From: Phascolarctobacterium sp.
Lineage (GTDB): Bacteria > Bacillota > Negativicutes > Acidaminococcales > Acidaminococcaceae
Length of the DNA: 6,402 nt
Reading direction: 5' to 3'
Assembly (NCBI GenBank): GCA_024405645.1
Contig: JAKSOJ010000074.1
Location: forward strand, 1 to 6,402
Within the stretch, counting starts at the first letter, position 1, and each line of letters opens with the position of its first letter. Under the pieces are notes generated by a model. It was not told the DNA's origin. It saw only the letters and a program-made list of their open reading frames with translations, and ran no database searches. Positions 6,309 through 6,402 of the stretch are shown in pieces. The position numbers were made by a program, and so were the translations under genes.

Positions 6309-6318
6309 TGGTTATTTG
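6286..6318 (-). terminator. Long hairpin, probable terminator of the upstream zinc-ribbon gene
   Basis: CAAATAACCATTGAC (6318-6304) pairs with GTCAGTGGTTATTTG (6300-6286) around the loop AAA. The stem is 15 bp with one G-U pair. It starts 39 nt after the TAA of the upstream partial gene. The 3' arm and following bases are U-rich (TTATTTGTTACTATATT) but there is no unbroken U-tract, so termination is likely rather than certain. The stem overlaps the valS promoter. Confidence 0.55.
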
Positions 6319-6357
6319 CTTCTATCGTATCATTAACTTTTATAGAGAAAATATTAA

Positions 6358-6402
6358 TTATGGTTGTTTTGTGCCACAGGTTTGGCAGAACTTTGTATTA
6401 TT
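6358..6402 (-). CDS. 3' end of a gene with a C-terminal zinc-ribbon motif (partial)
   Basis: The last 14 codons read NNTKFCQTCGTKQP followed by TAA (6360-6358); the rest lies beyond the window. The KFCxxCGTKQ pattern is the second half of a zinc-ribbon of the kind found at the C-termini of many bacterial proteins (KFCPNCG-type). Only one Cys pair is visible, so the partner pair should be upstream. It runs in the same direction as valS but is separated by the hairpin at 6318-6286 and the valS promoter, so it is probably a separate transcription unit. The parent protein cannot be named. Confidence 0.6.
   Translation of the reverse strand, partial: NNTKFCQTCGTKQP

Overview
The window looks like chromosomal DNA from a low-GC Firmicute-lineage bacterium with an outer membrane, most plausibly a Negativicutes member (Veillonella/Selenomonas/Acidaminococcus type). 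This is an inference from two observations. A canonical tRNA-sensing T-box leader, typical of Firmicutes, controls the operon. The same operon ends in an O-antigen ligase-type membrane protein, which is expected in an LPS-bearing diderm. Genus and species cannot be read from the sequence alone.

All supported genes lie on the minus strand, so the window is best read from high to low coordinates. At 6402-6358 is the last 14 codons of an upstream gene ending in a zinc-ribbon half-motif (CxxC). A long hairpin (6318-6286) follows it, and the -35 box of the next promoter lies inside that hairpin. From about 6272 a roughly 300-nt T-box leader runs to the GTG start of valS. It contains stem I, a specifier region reading GUU GUA GUC, stem II, stem III, the T-box/antiterminator and a competing intrinsic terminator. 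valS (5967-3313, valyl-tRNA synthetase, 884 aa) is followed by a 60-nt gap holding a GC-rich hairpin. Next come folC (3252-1948, folylpolyglutamate/dihydrofolate synthase, 434 aa) and, 3 nt later, an O-antigen ligase-family membrane protein (1944-640, 434 aa). An intrinsic terminator at 608-571 closes the operon.

From 570 to 33 is an AT-rich non-coding stretch with two candidate minus-strand promoters, an operator-like inverted repeat and a structured leader. These lead into a strong ribosome binding site and the first 10 codons of another minus-strand gene, cut by the window edge.

Functionally, valS-folC-ligase reads as one transcription unit switched on when uncharged tRNA-Val accumulates. 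The valS-folC pairing is a familiar Firmicutes arrangement. The envelope gene coupled behind it is the less expected part. I see no mobile element, CRISPR array, tRNA or rRNA gene, and no clearly new biological system. The most worthwhile points are the regulatory architecture upstream of valS and the unexplained 5' leader at the left end.
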